From Sanderia malayensis (taxonomy: Eukaryota > Cnidaria > Scyphozoa > Semaeostomeae > Pelagiidae), in assembly GCA_013076295.1 (NCBI GenBank), contig RQOL01000492.1, positions 62,001 to 126,000 on the forward strand: DNA of 64,000 bases. Direction: 5' to 3'. Below, piece after piece: positions 47,126 through 58,032 of the stretch. The notes under the pieces are model-generated. The model did no database searches. It saw only the letters and a list, made by a program, of their open reading frames with translations, and had not been told where the DNA came from. Within the stretch, counting starts at the first letter, position 1; each line of letters starts with the position of its first letter. The translations under genes were made by a program, and so were the position numbers.

Positions 47126-47548
47126 TCATCTACCTTTCATCTGCTTCTTTCGAACCAGCTTCCTTCGCATCCTCCACTTTCGGCCACCTTGCATATTCCT
47201 GATAGCTGTGTCTAAACCATATCCAGCTGCAACGATTGCTCCACCTTTTGCAGCTTTCTTAGCATCTCTCAATGCTATCTTCTTAACAGCTTGTTTACTA
47301 ACTCGTTGTGCTATCGCTCTTCCACCCTGTCTTACAGCTTGTTTAATAGCTTGTCTAGCTGCTACATGTGCTATCGCGGAACCCATGTTTGTTGACTTCC
47401 TCTCTCCTCTCCTTTCACGTTTTCGTATTCTATCCCTTTTATACTTTCCCCCATCCGTCATTAGTTTAGTCGCTTCAACTCCACCATCATCCTTCAACAT
47501 ATCGTCTATCAGCATTGATGCTACAGGACTTGCTGCTATACTAGTCAT
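47126..47548 (-). CDS. small highly basic protein, copy D
   Basis: Same 140-residue frame as 9079-9501 with two changes near residues 15-17 (IDDMLKDD instead of IDNVLKDD). It is intact with an ATG at 47548. That the length is kept while missense changes appear fits either weak constraint or recent origin. Confidence 0.58.
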   Translation of the reverse strand: MTSIAASPVASMLIDDMLKDDGGVEATKLMTDGGKYKRDRIRKRERRGERKSTNMGSAIAHVAARQAIKQAVRQGGRAIAQRVSKQAVKKIALRDAKKAAKGGAIVAAGYGLDTAIRNMQGGRKWRMRRKLVRKKQMKGR

Positions 47549-47591
47549 GAGATTATATTATAGATACTAAATTGTAGCGTTCCTCCTTCTC

Positions 47592-47906
47592 TTATAATCT
47601 ATTTCTTAAATTCTTCATCTGCATATACCCACTTATCGCGTTGTTTTTTCGACACTTTGCCCTCCAAAGTTCTCCAGGGATGAACTGTAGAGGTTTTAGT
47701 TTTTTCCAACCCTTTTTCCACATTGTTGGTTTCAACTCTCGCTGTAATCCTGGTAGTGGTGTTGCTGCAATAGCTGTTTTCACGATCCAATTTTGTATAT
47801 TCTTAAAGAGCCCCTTACCTACAAGCTTCCTGGATCGCTTTCTGGTAAACTTCCCCTACCGTGCATGTATTCGCTTCCTTCCCCTCTGACCTTGTGCCAT
47901 TTTCAT
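47592..47906 (-). pseudogene. basic protein frame with early stop, copy D
   Basis: As 9545-9859, with the TAG preserved at 47858-47856. Confidence 0.43.
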
Positions 47907-48432
47907 TATTGTAATGATGCACATTCCTTATATAGACCCATGCATACAAATAAAAACAAGCATTTACATGAGGATATCATTTTGTGTAATTTCAACATCT
48001 CCCCATTCTCTAACAACACAATCATATTTAATGTTATAAAGTAAACAATCCACCCATAAACTACTAATGTATTGTTCTGATGATAGATAATTTGCTTCTC
48101 TATCCAAAGGAGTATCACAGCAAACCTTCCCAAGTTTCCATTTCCATTAGAAAAACTTTTATTGAATAGTGTTTTCAAGGTATCATTGATCCTGTCTTTC
48201 CATTCACCGGAGATTCTTCAATCAGCAGCCCATCTTCAGCATCCCTTGCTTGTGGTAGACTACCCAAATTAACGCTTATTCGAGCAAATCCCATAAACTT
48301 GTGTAAATTCTTGTATACTTTCCCAAGATATATGTGTCGAACCTGAACCTTTGTATTAATGCCCATTACATCTCTAAAATGTTCCTTCAAATAGACTAAG
48401 AGCAAATCTTTTTTTGTTCTTGTAGAAATTAT
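47906..48432 (-). pseudogene. unknown protein split over two frames, copy D
   Basis: As 9859-10385 with a few missense changes (NLGRFAVIL, LNMIVLLENGEM); the frame switch near 48197 is the same. Confidence 0.43.
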
Positions 48433-48639
48433 CTAAAGTCGTTAATTATAATGTGTGCTAATCTTAACAACATCTTTGCTACTGAGGTAATAAATGAAAT
48501 CCATCGTTTTTATAGATTACTCGAAATCTCTTTGAATGTTGATGAAGACGCCCATAATTTCCTTCTCTTATACCTTTACCACGTTCAAATATTCGTCATC
48601 TTTCGAATGTAAAACCAGTTTAAACTAGTTTTTACATCT

Positions 48640-48684
48640 TTCTAGAATGTTCTGGAACCTTCTTTTGAATGTTCTCGAAGCTTC
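48640..48684. promoter_or_regulatory. heat-shock elements: 5- and 4-unit clusters, copy D
   Basis: All nine TTC/GAA units are preserved in this copy, which belongs to the other subfamily. Confidence 0.8.
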
Positions 48685-48768
48685 TTTTGGTTCGAGTGAT
48701 GATGATGTCATCTTTCAAAATTCGAATGATGATGTAATTTTTAGCCAATCAGATTATAGTATTTCATT

Positions 48769-48781
48769 TTCTAGAAAGTTC
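48769..48781. promoter_or_regulatory. heat-shock element, 3-unit cluster, copy D
   Basis: TTC, GAA, TTC at 5-bp steps, with the CCAAT box at 48743-48752. Confidence 0.7.
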
Positions 48782-48848
48782 TGGTATTCTTTCAAATATT
48801 AGTGATTATGATTAGTTTATTTTAGAGTTTGAGAAGAAGAAGAACAAT

Positions 48849-49104
48849 ATGAATGTACTAAATATTGAAAATGGCATATTAATGGTATTTGAATGTCCGG
48901 TGTGTTGGACACTTTTTTTGGACACCTTTTTTAAGTATAAAACATCGCTGTTCGAATAATAATGATGAAGGTTATGATGATGGTGATGAAGAAAGTTATG
49001 AAAATGATGAAGTGATTATGAAGATCTTCATACATGCATTGAGGGATAAAAGCATAAAAAGATTTATTATAATAAATGATGAAGAGGATGATGAACTAAT
49101 TTAA
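48849..49104 (+). pseudogene. small CPVCW-containing acidic protein, copy D
   Basis: As 10802-11057; same two-frame structure. Confidence 0.33.
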
Positions 49105-49298
49105 TAATAATGATAGTAATGATGATAATGATAATTGAGAAAAAGTATTACTGTGTGTATTCTTATATGTTTCTACCTCTCAACTGCGCATGCATCACTT
49201 TGTGGCTCGAACCTTCTTTGAATGATTACATCATCTTCATTCGAATTGTGTACATATACAGGTGACTTAAGTTATTTTCATCATTTGAAACTTGGAAG

Positions 49299-49463
49299 AT
49301 GACTAGCAACATGTATCGCTTTAATAAAACAATGCCTTTCACTAATCAAGTAATAGACTTTGAAAATGTACCTTCAATTTATTATGAGGAAATCATTGAA
49401 TCATTTAATGCTGATGTAGGTGAAGAAAATCATTCATCACCGACTCATTTGAACACATACTAA
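49299..49463 (+). CDS. short ORF upstream of the acidic protein, copy D
   Basis: As 11252-11416, with the same TAA. Confidence 0.33.
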   Translation: MTSNMYRFNKTMPFTNQVIDFENVPSIYYEEIIESFNADVGEENHSSPTHLNTY

Positions 49464-49557
49464 GAAGCTTTCACAGAGTACGTAATTGGAAGAAATGGTT
49501 ATGTATCAAAACCATTAACTTATTCAGAGCGAGTATATAAAAAAAAAAGAAATAAAA

Positions 49558-49980
49558 ATGAATGAGTTGGAGGAAATGTTAAGTCATTGGCATCAAACAA
49601 ATGATGATGAAGATGATGAAGATGATGATGATGATGTGAGCATTGATAGTGGTATTGATGCTGGTTTTGATGTTGGATTAGAGAGTGAAATTAACTTGGT
49701 GTTGATATTCAGAATTCTGCTAAAGGGATTACGAAAGAACTATCCACCATTCCTAATGATTGAAAAGGGCTCCACAATAATTCTCTTAAAGGGGAAGAAC
49801 GGTGAAAAAAACCTCAGCTTCAATCTTCATGGTTTAATTGATGATGCTATTGATAGACAAGAGCTGTGCCAATTCACACCACACCTACACTTAGCTCCAA
49901 TAAGTATGGAAACGCCTGATGAAAAATGGCGTCTAGAAGTGGCCCTAGGCCTGAGCAAAAGAATGTACATAACAATGTAA
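49558..49980 (+). CDS. acidic protein of unknown function, copy D
   Basis: As 11511-11933 with one change (QFTPHLHLA for QITPHLHLA). Its last third lies inside the 403-bp inverted-repeat arm. Confidence 0.48.
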   Translation: MNELEEMLSHWHQTNDDEDDEDDDDDVSIDSGIDAGFDVGLESEINLVLIFRILLKGLRKNYPPFLMIEKGSTIILLKGKNGEKNLSFNLHGLIDDAIDRQELCQFTPHLHLAPISMETPDEKWRLEVALGLSKRMYITM

Positions 49981-50288
49981 GACTACCAAACGGGTTTCAA
50001 TAGCGAATTTCTTTAGCACAAATATACTCAAAATTTCATAAATTTTCAAATGAAAACATAATTTAAACTATATCACATTGTTTTACAATAACATTAAAAG
50101 AAAACCGAGAAGAGCTCCCTTAAAAATGTTTACGAAAATTTAGCGAAGTGGAGTAATTAAAACGCCAATAATTATAATTTCTTTCACTCAAAGCCACGCA
50201 AATTCTCTCTCATTTAAAAGAGAATGTTTTAACATTTTGAAAAATATAAGAATTATTTAGGTAACTATCTTGACCTTTTACAATTCAC
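49886..50288 (+). repeat. inverted-repeat arm 1 (403 bp)
   Basis: Pairs with 50561-50964 in inverted orientation, with roughly 95% agreement by eye. It holds the 3' third of the acidic gene and its downstream region, ending in CTTGACCTTTTACAATTCAC. Confidence 0.85.
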
Positions 50289-50560
50289 GGTTTAAGTCTT
50301 TGTTTACAACCTGAGAAGCACTTGTTTTGTTTTTCAAATTTCAAATTGGGTTTTAAAAAATAAAATTTTCGTTCACTTCAGAAAACATTAAGCCCTCAAA
50401 AATTATATCAAATTATAATATTTGAAACAAATTATAGGAATATCCATGTCTGACTTTTTGTTATGGCGCTTAACCATCTTTTGTTACTATGGAAAAAAAA
50501 TTACGGAAAAATAGGTTTTCTCAAATCAAATTCCTAAAATGATAAACAAATACTTCAACT
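50289..50560. other. 272-bp spacer between inverted arms
   Basis: AT-rich and non-coding, with no repeat relation to the rest of the window that I can see. It separates two element ends facing each other. Confidence 0.6.
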
Positions 50561-50964
50561 GTGAATTGTAAAAGGTCAAGACAGTTACCTAAATAATTCT
50601 TATATTTTTTAAAATGTTAAAACATTCTCTTTTAAATGAGAGAGAATTTGCGTGGCTTTGAGTGAAAGAAATTATAATTATTGGCGTTTTAATTACTCCA
50701 CTTCGCTAAATTTTCGTAAACATTTTTTAAGAGACCTCTTCGCAGTTTTCTTTTAATATTATTGTAAAACAATATGATATAGTTTAAATTAGGTTTTCAT
50801 TTGAAAATTTATGAAATTTTGAGTATATTTGTGCTAAAGAAATTCGCTATTGAAACCCGTTTGGTAGTCTTCCAATGTTATGTAAATTCTTTTGCTCAGG
50901 CCTAGGGCCACTTCTAGACGCCATTTTTCATCAGGCATTTCCATACTTATTGGAGCTAAGTGTA
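50561..50964 (-). repeat. inverted-repeat arm 2 with an unbroken gene end
   Basis: Minus-strand reading gives HLAPISMEMPDEKWRLEVAL, then SKRIYITLEDYQTGFNSEFL and a stop near 50839, so the stop seen in the direct copies is absent. The homology to arm 1 ends at 50964, and the sequence beyond it is unrelated to the upstream part of the acidic gene. Confidence 0.82.
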
Positions 50965-51147
50965 TATACAGATGACATACCAGTGCTAGCAATTTGCGAG
51001 AGGTGTAGAAGGGAATGGAATGGATTCGCACAATGTGATTGTGATATAAGCCAATATATTGATGAAGAAGAACTTACATATAGTAATGAAATTAGTGATG
51101 ACATCAATTCACTGATAGAACAATTTAGTAGACTGACTCTAGATTAG
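50965..51147 (+). pseudogene. partial CxxC/CxC protein end
   Basis: A plus-strand frame through DIPVLAICERCRREWNGFAQ, CDCDISQYIDEEELTYSNEI and SDDINSLIEQFSRLTLD, ending in TAG at 51147. CERC followed by CDC suggests a small zinc-binding motif, and the tail is acidic. Formally the frame is open from an ATG at 50875, but that part is antisense to the inverted arm. It may be the 3' end of another gene of the same element family, cut by the inversion. No family is recognised. Confidence 0.4.
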
Positions 51148-51780
51148 TAATTAACTTCAATAGCGCAATTATTTAACTCACACATTTATTCTGATTGGCT
51201 AATGATTACATCATCATTTCAATTTTTAATTAGTTTATTGTTGTATATATTTATTTCATTTAATTACTGCATATATGTTCTTGTGAGATCTTGTTCCCGA
51301 TAACAATAGGATGCTTTGCCGACTGATTTGCTGACATTTTCACTGAAAGTTGCTGACTAAGCCAGTGAAATCTCAAAATTGAACGCTTTTAGGAAGCATG
51401 CTACTGCATGCAAAAAATCCATTGTCACTGCATCAGCTTTGGCGTCGATTTTCAGCCCTTAACAATGCCGAAAATTAAAGAGAAACACACAGGGAGATGT
51501 CAATAAGCTTTATATATGTAATCCATATGGAAGCCAAAGAGAGAAGTTGATTCCACTCTGGCATTCTTCCATTCTTCCATTCTTCCATTCCAGTCTGACA
51601 ACCTTGCCCCAGATCATTTCACATCGTGTGGCATTTTTAGAAATGGCCTGAAAATTGCACTTTGGGAGCCGTGAAAAGAGGTTTTAATGAGGGAATTTCC
51701 AAATTTAAAAAGAGCATTACCTGTTTTTATGCCATGAACTACCCAAAAATGAAATAAAATAATGTGGTGGGAGTAGCCCT
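51148..51780. other. intergenic; inverted promoter-like fragment and short tandem repeat
   Basis: No gene is seen. At about 51180-51215 an inverted relative of the 10670-10710 control region (ATTGGCTAATGATTACATC). At 51562-51591 three CATTCTTC units and a partial fourth. Confidence 0.5.
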
Positions 51781-51993
51781 TTAAAAACAAACTTTTAGCA
51801 AAAATAAGACCATTGCGGAATCCAATATTTCATGTTCATGATATCATTGCCACTCAATGATTGACAAACTTCGACTCAAATTTAGTGATTTAAATGAGAA
51901 CAAATTTTACCACAATTTCCACTGTTTACGTCCTATATGTTGTTGCGGCATAGTGAGTGAAGATAATGAAAATTTTCTCATGCACTGCCCTAC
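51781..51993 (+). pseudogene. fragment of a second non-LTR retrotransposon family
   Basis: Reading across one frame change near 51845: KIRPLRNPIFHVHDI, then KLRLKFSDLNENKFYHNFHC and CCCGIVSEDNENFLMHCPTY. This is the conserved C-terminal Cys/His region after the RT domain in many animal non-LTR elements (pattern RLRLxxSxLxxHKFxHNF ... CxC ... E(H/N)FLxHCP). The rest of the element is absent, cut at 51994 by a MITE-like element. Confidence 0.72.
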
Positions 51994-51994
51994 G

Positions 51995-52427
51995 TACCGT
52001 ATTTTCTCGATTAGATGCTCCCCCTGGATTAAAGGCCCCCTCGAATAAACGCCCTCTTATGCTACCAACTTTTGAAATAAATCCCCTTCTGGATTAAAGG
52101 CCCCCAAACAACAATTTTTGTAAGTTGGTGTAGTGTATTGTTGTATCAAAAACAATTGTTTTAAATTCTTTTACAATAATGTCCATATGTTGGCACATTT
52201 CTTTTGTGCCTATCAGTTCTTTGTGCAAAACCATGGCAACTTTCATTTTCTACGTTGTTCCTCAATAAAAGCAAGGCACAACTAAACCGCTTTTTCTCTT
52301 TTCTGCACCCAATGACAGAGGCTGTGATCTTGTAATAAAGGCTTTCTACTTTTTAATAAAGGCCCCTCTCGAATAGTGGCCCCCTCGATTAGGCACCCCC
52401 CAAAAAGTGCTGAGATTGAATACAGTA
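51995..52427. mobile_element. MITE-like element with GGCCCCC motifs
   Basis: Begins TACCGTATTTTCTCGATTAG and ends ...GAATACAGTA, whose complement starts TACTGTATT, giving short imperfect terminal inverted repeats. The inside repeats forms of ATTAAAGGCCCCC and TCGAATAAACGCC on both flanks. Similar TACNGTATTTTCTCGATTAA-type repeats are, from memory, common in invertebrate genomes. TA-target insertion is possible but not certain. Confidence 0.55.
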
Positions 52428-52740
52428 TAACGCATTACGCCAAGGTGTTATTGGTCAACGCGAAGACATTCCTGGTGTAAAAGTTTCGATATGGACTGAA
52501 AATCACTTTGTAATCTACTCCTTTTTGGATGTTCTGTTTTGGACCCAAATGCGAATAAAATCAGTATGGAGGAAACGATTAAATTTTTCGAAAACACGAA
52601 ATGATTGTGGGAGGATAATAGTTAATAGTTGAAAAGCAGCAGCTCATGTCTCTTACGTCTTGTACTTTTCATTGTATCTTATTTTTGCGTATTCGTTTTC
52701 ATAATTGTGTCTTATTTCTATATTCTAAATGTTATTGTGA
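52428..52740. other. intergenic, nothing recognised
   Basis: AT-rich sequence between the MITE-like element and the hAT pseudogene; it may include the hAT 3' end, but no inverted terminus was identified. Confidence 0.4.
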
Positions 52741-54040
52741 GTGTCAACCATAGCGAAAGCTTGATTACCTTGTGTATTTGTCTCCGCTATGATTGGCACA
52801 GTTGCACTGTATTTGTAGTTTTTAAGATCTGATAGAGAAAAGGATATATTAATGTTAATTTCTCTGCGCACATGCAGTAAAGCTAGTGCATTTAATTGCT
52901 CTTGTGTCATTGTACTACATATATAGGCTTTAACCCTTCGTAGTGTTGAAATTGCTGTGTTTTGTGCTGTGTTGCCAGAATTTGAAAGCCAACGTAAATA
53001 TTGGGGAATGTGACTTTGTTAATCAATGGTCATAGTGACTTGACGCTATACTGAGGAGAGTTTTCCAATTGCATCCAAGCTTCTTGCCACATATCCAGTT
53101 CTGTATCAAGATACTTTGGTTCTGGAAGATCATTAATATATAGGGACAGATATTCATGGAGCTTCAATTTCCAATCTGCTGCACAAAAACTTCTGAAGGT
53201 GAGCAATAAAAACCATCAAAAGCAGACACAAGTTTTGCACCGAATCGTGCTGAAGCTGGTGTCGACAGGCGGTTCAGGAATGGAGCAGAAACAGGACGCC
53301 AAAAGTATTCACTAACGAGTCTGCTGGTACATTGCTTCAATGTTGTTGAGGAACAGCTGTTCGTGGCTTTCTTGGAATTTTCCCAATGCTTGCTGCTAGT
53401 GCAACAGCTTCTTCATACCAAGAGTTGTGGCAAATATGTATCTCTTTGCAAAATCGCGTTATCATGGCCAGATGAACACTTACTTTTAAGTGCACTTTAA
53501 GGTATTCGCATCCCTAGATTGGAGCGGTTGTGTAAGAGGTCTGGTTATTTGCAAGCATCTAGATATGGCAACTAAAGAGATGATAAACCGAAATGAAATT
53601 GTTGCATGATATAAAGAAGATGCGTCACAAATTGAATCGGTGTTCCATGTACCATCAAAATTGTTTTTCAAGTCTTCAAGAGAGCTGACAGTAGCCAGGA
53701 AGAGTTTTATGAATAGTTCTAATCCATCAATGCGTTCAACCCAGCTCACTCTACCACTCTACATACATCTATTAAACGAGAATGGTTTGTCCTGGTAGCA
53801 TTGGTTTGACTTCATCCACCAATATAGAGTGTCTGTTTGGGTGCACATTGAAAAACTCAGAAACAACACAGATGTCACCCATCTTGTTACGAACAATAGG
53901 AATGGTACAAGAAGAAGCAACAAAGATTTGAAAGGTGGGAAGCACAGTGCACATACCAAGCTTGAGGGCAAAGGCTTTGTATCCTTGTTGAAGCACCATA
54001 TATCCCTGACCTCTACAATTTTTCAAACTCAATCTCAGGT
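52741..54040 (-). pseudogene. hAT (ZMYM1-like) transposase pseudogene, C-terminal part
   Basis: Minus-strand fragments in order: LKNCRGQGY (the catalytic-core RGQGYDGA-type motif, degraded) near 54020; GMCTVLPTFQIFVASSC; FFNVHPNRHSILVDEV; WVERIDGLELFIKLFLATVS and FRFIISLVAISRCLQITRPL at 53749-53500; then LDTELDMWQEAWMQLENSP, FPNIYVGFQILAT, and the dimerisation end TMTQEQLNALALLHVRREIN near 52900-52830. This is the order in hAT transposases of the ZMYM1/P52rIPK type. Stops and frame changes are frequent. The N-terminal part lies at 55505-56630, on the far side of a non-LTR insertion. Confidence 0.78.
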
Positions 54041-55500
54041 TAGTTACGGCAACAATGATCGTACCAGGGTGAACCAGTCCGTACCACAGAGAAAAACTTT
54101 CGACCTGTCAGCATCTTAAACGCTTTTTCCAAAATGTACGGTAAAATAATCAAGGAGTACCTCACTCCTCACCTTGACCATTGTCTTTCACAGTTCATAG
54201 CGGCATATAGACATCAATACAACACAACATGTTTTAGTAAGAATGATTGAAGAATGGAGACGTAATCTTGCTAACGATAATGTCCTAGGGGTCATTCTTA
54301 TGGACCTTTCAAAGGCATTTGACTGTATCCCGCATGATCTCCTGATTGCAAAATTGTCTGCCTATGGCTTTCGTCAGGACGTGCTTGTTTATATTTATTC
54401 ATACCTGGAACGAAGACCATCAATAACAGCTACAGCACTGTCCAACTTATGATCTCTGGCATACCACAAGGATCTGTTCTTGGTCCCATTTTATTTAACT
54501 TATATATTAATGAGAATTTTTCTTTATATAAAGAAAGCAACTTTGCATAACTACGCAGATGATAACACCTTGACGGATTTTTCAAACTCCTTGCCAAATC
54601 TGATTAGAATCTTAGAACAAGCATCCAATTTTGCAATCGATTGGTTGGAAAGGAAGCAAATGATTGCGAACCCAGGTAAATTTCTTGCCCTACTTGTTAC
54701 CAACAACAGGAAGGACGCAACTGGAAAAACAATAACCATAGATGGGATGCAGTAAAACTACAAATAGTAAAACTAAAAGTAAAAATACAGTAAAACTTTT
54801 GGGGGTCATATTTGATGAACAGGTTTTGATGAACATATTTCTGATCTATGCAGAAAAGCAGCTGCACAACTAAACGCATTAAAAAGATTTCAGGGTTACA
54901 TGTGCTTTGATGCCAAAAAGATATTGGTCCAAAGTTTTGTATGTTAGAGGTTTAATTACTACCCCTTAATATGGCATTTTTCCTCTGAAAAAATTAAGAA
55001 GATCGAAGAAAGAGCTCTCAAATTTCTTTTTAACAACATTAAAAGCTCGTATGACACCTTACTTTTAAAAGCAAGTAAATGCACAATGAGGATCAGCCGT
55101 ATCAGAGCTCTCTGTACTGAAATTTATAAAACTGTCTCAAAGCTCAATCTCCCTTTTATACAAAACATTCTAAAACTAAAACGAAGAACAAGGTCAGCAA
55201 GGAATCCAAAACAGTTGATTCTTCATAGACCAAACCAAGTAACTTTTGGCTTGACAAGTTTTTTGTCGTGAGGACCACAAATCCGGAATGCTTTGCCAAA
55301 AGAACTTAGACTGGATGAAAATGTCCAAACTTTCAAGAGACAAATAAAACAGTGGAGCAGGCCGGCTTGTAAAGGCCATGCTTGTATTGTATGCCGTTAA
55401 ATTATACCTTCATTCGTAATAAACTATGGTAGTTAAATATTCGTAGTTTTTCTTTAAAGCTATTAAAGATATGGAATTAAAATAAGATGACAAAACAAAA
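54041..55500 (+). pseudogene. non-LTR retrotransposon RT, inserted in the hAT element
   Basis: Plus-strand RT of a CR1/Jockey-like element: TEKNFRPVSILNAFSKMYGK at about 54090 (a frame change follows), then GVILMDLSKAFDCIPHDLLI and IAKLSAYGF, GIPQGSVLGPILFNLYIN near 54460, and NYADDNTL near 54555 (the catalytic YADD). Next come IDWLERKQMIANPGKF, MRISRIRALCTEIYK, RPNQVTFGLTSFLS, and a final RPACKGHACIVC Cys motif ending near 55400. Stops and frameshifts at several points (around 54250, 54455, 54755, 55270) mean it is dead. No endonuclease domain is present, so it is 5'-truncated. The A-rich end near 55490-55507 abuts hAT sequence. Confidence 0.83.
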
Positions 55501-56630
55501 CAAAAAAAGACAGAGCTTCCCCGGATAAACCATGATCACATGGCATAAAGCCAATAAATTCTTCTCGAATCAGCCCTTGGTCGTTGATGAATTGCAGTAC
55601 CATTGCAAGCTGTTCAACATTGCCTATATCTGCAAATTAAATAAAATCTTGCATTGTTAACTTTGCATTTTCAAATTATTGACAATAATCAAATTCAGCA
55701 ACAATCAATTAGTTTTATAATTTAGGTTGATAGAAAATGGATTAAAACAAAACAGGTTACAGCATCATTTCTAGATATGGTTGCCTAGGACACTAGGAGA
55801 ACTGAAACGATTTTTGAGCCCAGCGCATTTTGTCACCACATATAGCCAGAATTGTGTTTTCCGTCATTTTAGAGCCATATATTGCGTTCCTTGGGGTAGA
55901 AGAAACATGCTGGTTAAATTTGATGTTTTTTCCATACACTGAAAGGAAGTTAAAAAGTTCTTGCAAATTTCCAGGGTCATTTGTACCGGTTGACAAATGA
56001 ATCATCTCTGTGCCCACAAAGTGCAATGTTTTGGCGTCTGCAGAAAGTAATGGCCTGTGCAATCGGTTTGAACTTTTCCATTTTTAACTGTAGTCGTTGG
56101 GATGCAATGTTGTCTAACTGGAGCTATTGCTTCAATGCGGTTTTCCATGGCAAGACGGACTCGGGTTGCCTTTATGGTGGCTGTGGAATGAATTGGCGAC
56201 TTCTTGGGGTGGCTGTGAAATCTCTCCTGTTCTTTGGATGATGCAGTAAGAAGAGCATTATATAGAAATTGGAGTTTTGAGGAATTATGACCACTCTCTC
56301 CTCCAAACAATAAAAAATTGATAAAGAGTGCACCATCAAGTACACATGAATATGCCACCCAGGGATACATGTTGAGCCATTTAAATTGAAATATTCTACC
56401 TTTTGTGCAGGGGAAGTTCAAGTTTCCACTTGGCTTCCAGCATTTCATAGCAACGTTGTACTTCTCAGTATCAATAATAGACAGGGAATTCCTTGTAACC
56501 ATCCAGCAAACTGGGTAACTAAAATTTTTAAAGGGGATTCCATTTATATGATGTTTAACTGTTAATTTAAGCTGGAGTAACATTCTGAAAAATTTGGGGT
56601 TATCACATGATCGATGACGTAATATCACGT
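55501..56630 (-). pseudogene. hAT (ZMYM1-like) transposase pseudogene, N-terminal part
   Basis: Minus strand from 56630. CWKPSGNLNFPCTKGRIFQF and WLNMYPWVAYSCVLDGALFI, then LLFGGESGHNSSKLQ: the TTF-type zinc-finger region, in which the expected cysteines after DGA are replaced. Then MENRIEAIAPVRQH, TLHFVGTEMIHLSTGTNDPG, SSTPRNAIYGSKMTENTILA and ICGDKM at 56060-55800. After an intron-like gap with a TTTAATTTGCAG acceptor ending at 55630 comes NVEQLAMVLQFINDQGLIRE and EFIGFMPCDHGLSGEAL. The next motif of the family (CRGQGY) is at 54020, beyond the non-LTR insertion. Frame breaks are present near 56000. Confidence 0.75.
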
Positions 56631-56639
56631 GGTAAGTTT

Positions 56640-57182
56640 ATAAAAAATTTCCTTATTTGTATAAACCAATTACTCTATCTGAAAGAGCTTGTCATCGTGA
56701 GCAAAAAAGTATATTACACCAATATGATTTGACTTCTGATAACGCTGTAAAGCCCGTCTGAAACATGCGTGACGTCATCAGTATGGCTGCCATGACTGTT
56801 TTTGAAATGCTCCTTTTATACATTTAACCACCAGAGCAACGGAAGTTTTAGAATTAAAATGGCTTCTTGGGGTAATTCCATAAGCAGAAAATCATGAGGT
56901 GGGATATAAACTTGAAATTGGTCTCAATTTCATCTAAACAGGGGGTCATTTGGGTCCAGATCCTTTGCGAGGTTGTCGATTAATATTTTTGTGAATACAA
57001 TATAGATTCGGTTCTTGTGAGTAGTTTGAAACGCTGAGTCGCAAAGTAACTCACATCTATACTCTCCAAAATTTCTTGAATGACTCCGTCAGAGTACAGT
57101 CCTTTTGCAAAACTCTTAATTAAAGCAAGCAGACCAAGCAATAATTTAGCTATCTAATCTTGCACATCATTGTTTGGAGGCT
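56640..57182. other. intergenic, nothing recognised
   Basis: No frame with a recognisable product. It could be the 5' region of the hAT element (upstream on its strand). No terminal inverted repeat was identified. Confidence 0.4.
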
Positions 57183-57290
57183 ATGAATGAAATCAAATGG
57201 ATGGATTGTGCTTTCCCGGAGGACATAGAGGAAGTACTATTGCGAGATGAATATGAAGTATCATATGATGACGAGGAAAAGAGTGAATAG
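57183..57290 (+). CDS. 35-residue acidic ORF of unknown nature
   Basis: ATG at 57183 gives MNEIKWMDCAFPEDIEEVLL and RDEYEVSYDDEEKSE, then TAG; the frame goes on for six more acidic codons (EPDEDD) to a second TAG. Composition is unlike the surrounding AT-rich DNA, and the ATG lies 11 bp after a clear shift in sequence character. It may be the first exon of a transposase or of a cellular gene. No homolog is recognised. Confidence 0.25.
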   Translation: MNEIKWMDCAFPEDIEEVLLRDEYEVSYDDEEKSE

Positions 57291-57311
57291 GAGCCTGATG
57301 AGGATGATTAG

Positions 57312-58012
57312 AGATTTTAATATTCACTAAAGACGCTTCTGTTCAGGTCAGTTGATATTGTGCATATTACACATTTTTACATGCTTGTTGCTGATGAATA
57401 CAAAAATAACTTTAAGTGCGAATGGTGAACTGAGTCACGTGACCATCCTAATAATGTCAAGAAAATGATAACTATTATTTGCTGAAAAACGAGATGTTTG
57501 TTATCTGGTATTTACTGTTCATAACTTTGCATAAGACCAGGTGCGCATTTTATCTTTTTTGAAGTTTTACATCCGGAAATTCTGACTTTTGCAATTTATC
57601 ATGTGACCCATAATAACAAATAATCATGATGTATTGGAACTATTTTAACCAGCTGTTGGCCAAATTATGTTAAAATCAGGAACAGAAGTCAATACCACAG
57701 CCCAGAGTGCAAAAAATTCGAATTACTTCTCCGCAGAGGCTTTTTCGTCAAGTGATATCACTTTAACCCCCGTTTTTACACCTTAAACCCCAACAAATTT
57801 TGGATCACCGTCTCATTTCGTAATCATCATGTGTTAAAGTGCCACTATAGCTTTTTTTTATTATTTATATCAGGAAAACTTGCAACGCTGATTTCAAATC
57901 TGAAAATATTTTTGAAATCTGACGCCTAGTTCACGAGTTATAACGTGTGAAAGTGTCGATATTTCGTCACTTTCACCATTTTTCTTGACACACTTCGAGG
58001 AGTGGGATCTAC
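57312..58012. other. intergenic, nothing recognised
   Basis: AT-rich, with short open frames only. No repeat relation to the rest of the window was noticed. Confidence 0.4.
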
Positions 58013-58032
58013 CTACTATGACATCATAGTAG
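58013..58032. other. 20-bp palindrome CTACTATGA-CA-TCATAGTAG
   Basis: Nine-base arms with a 2-base centre. The TGACATCA core resembles a CRE/AP-1-like site, which may be chance. Confidence 0.7.

Noticed and set aside
56002..56628. Single intact 208-residue cellular gene
   Set aside because: Its residues follow the N-terminal region of a ZMYM1-like hAT transposase, and the family sequence continues in another frame, so it is a decayed transposase and not a host gene.
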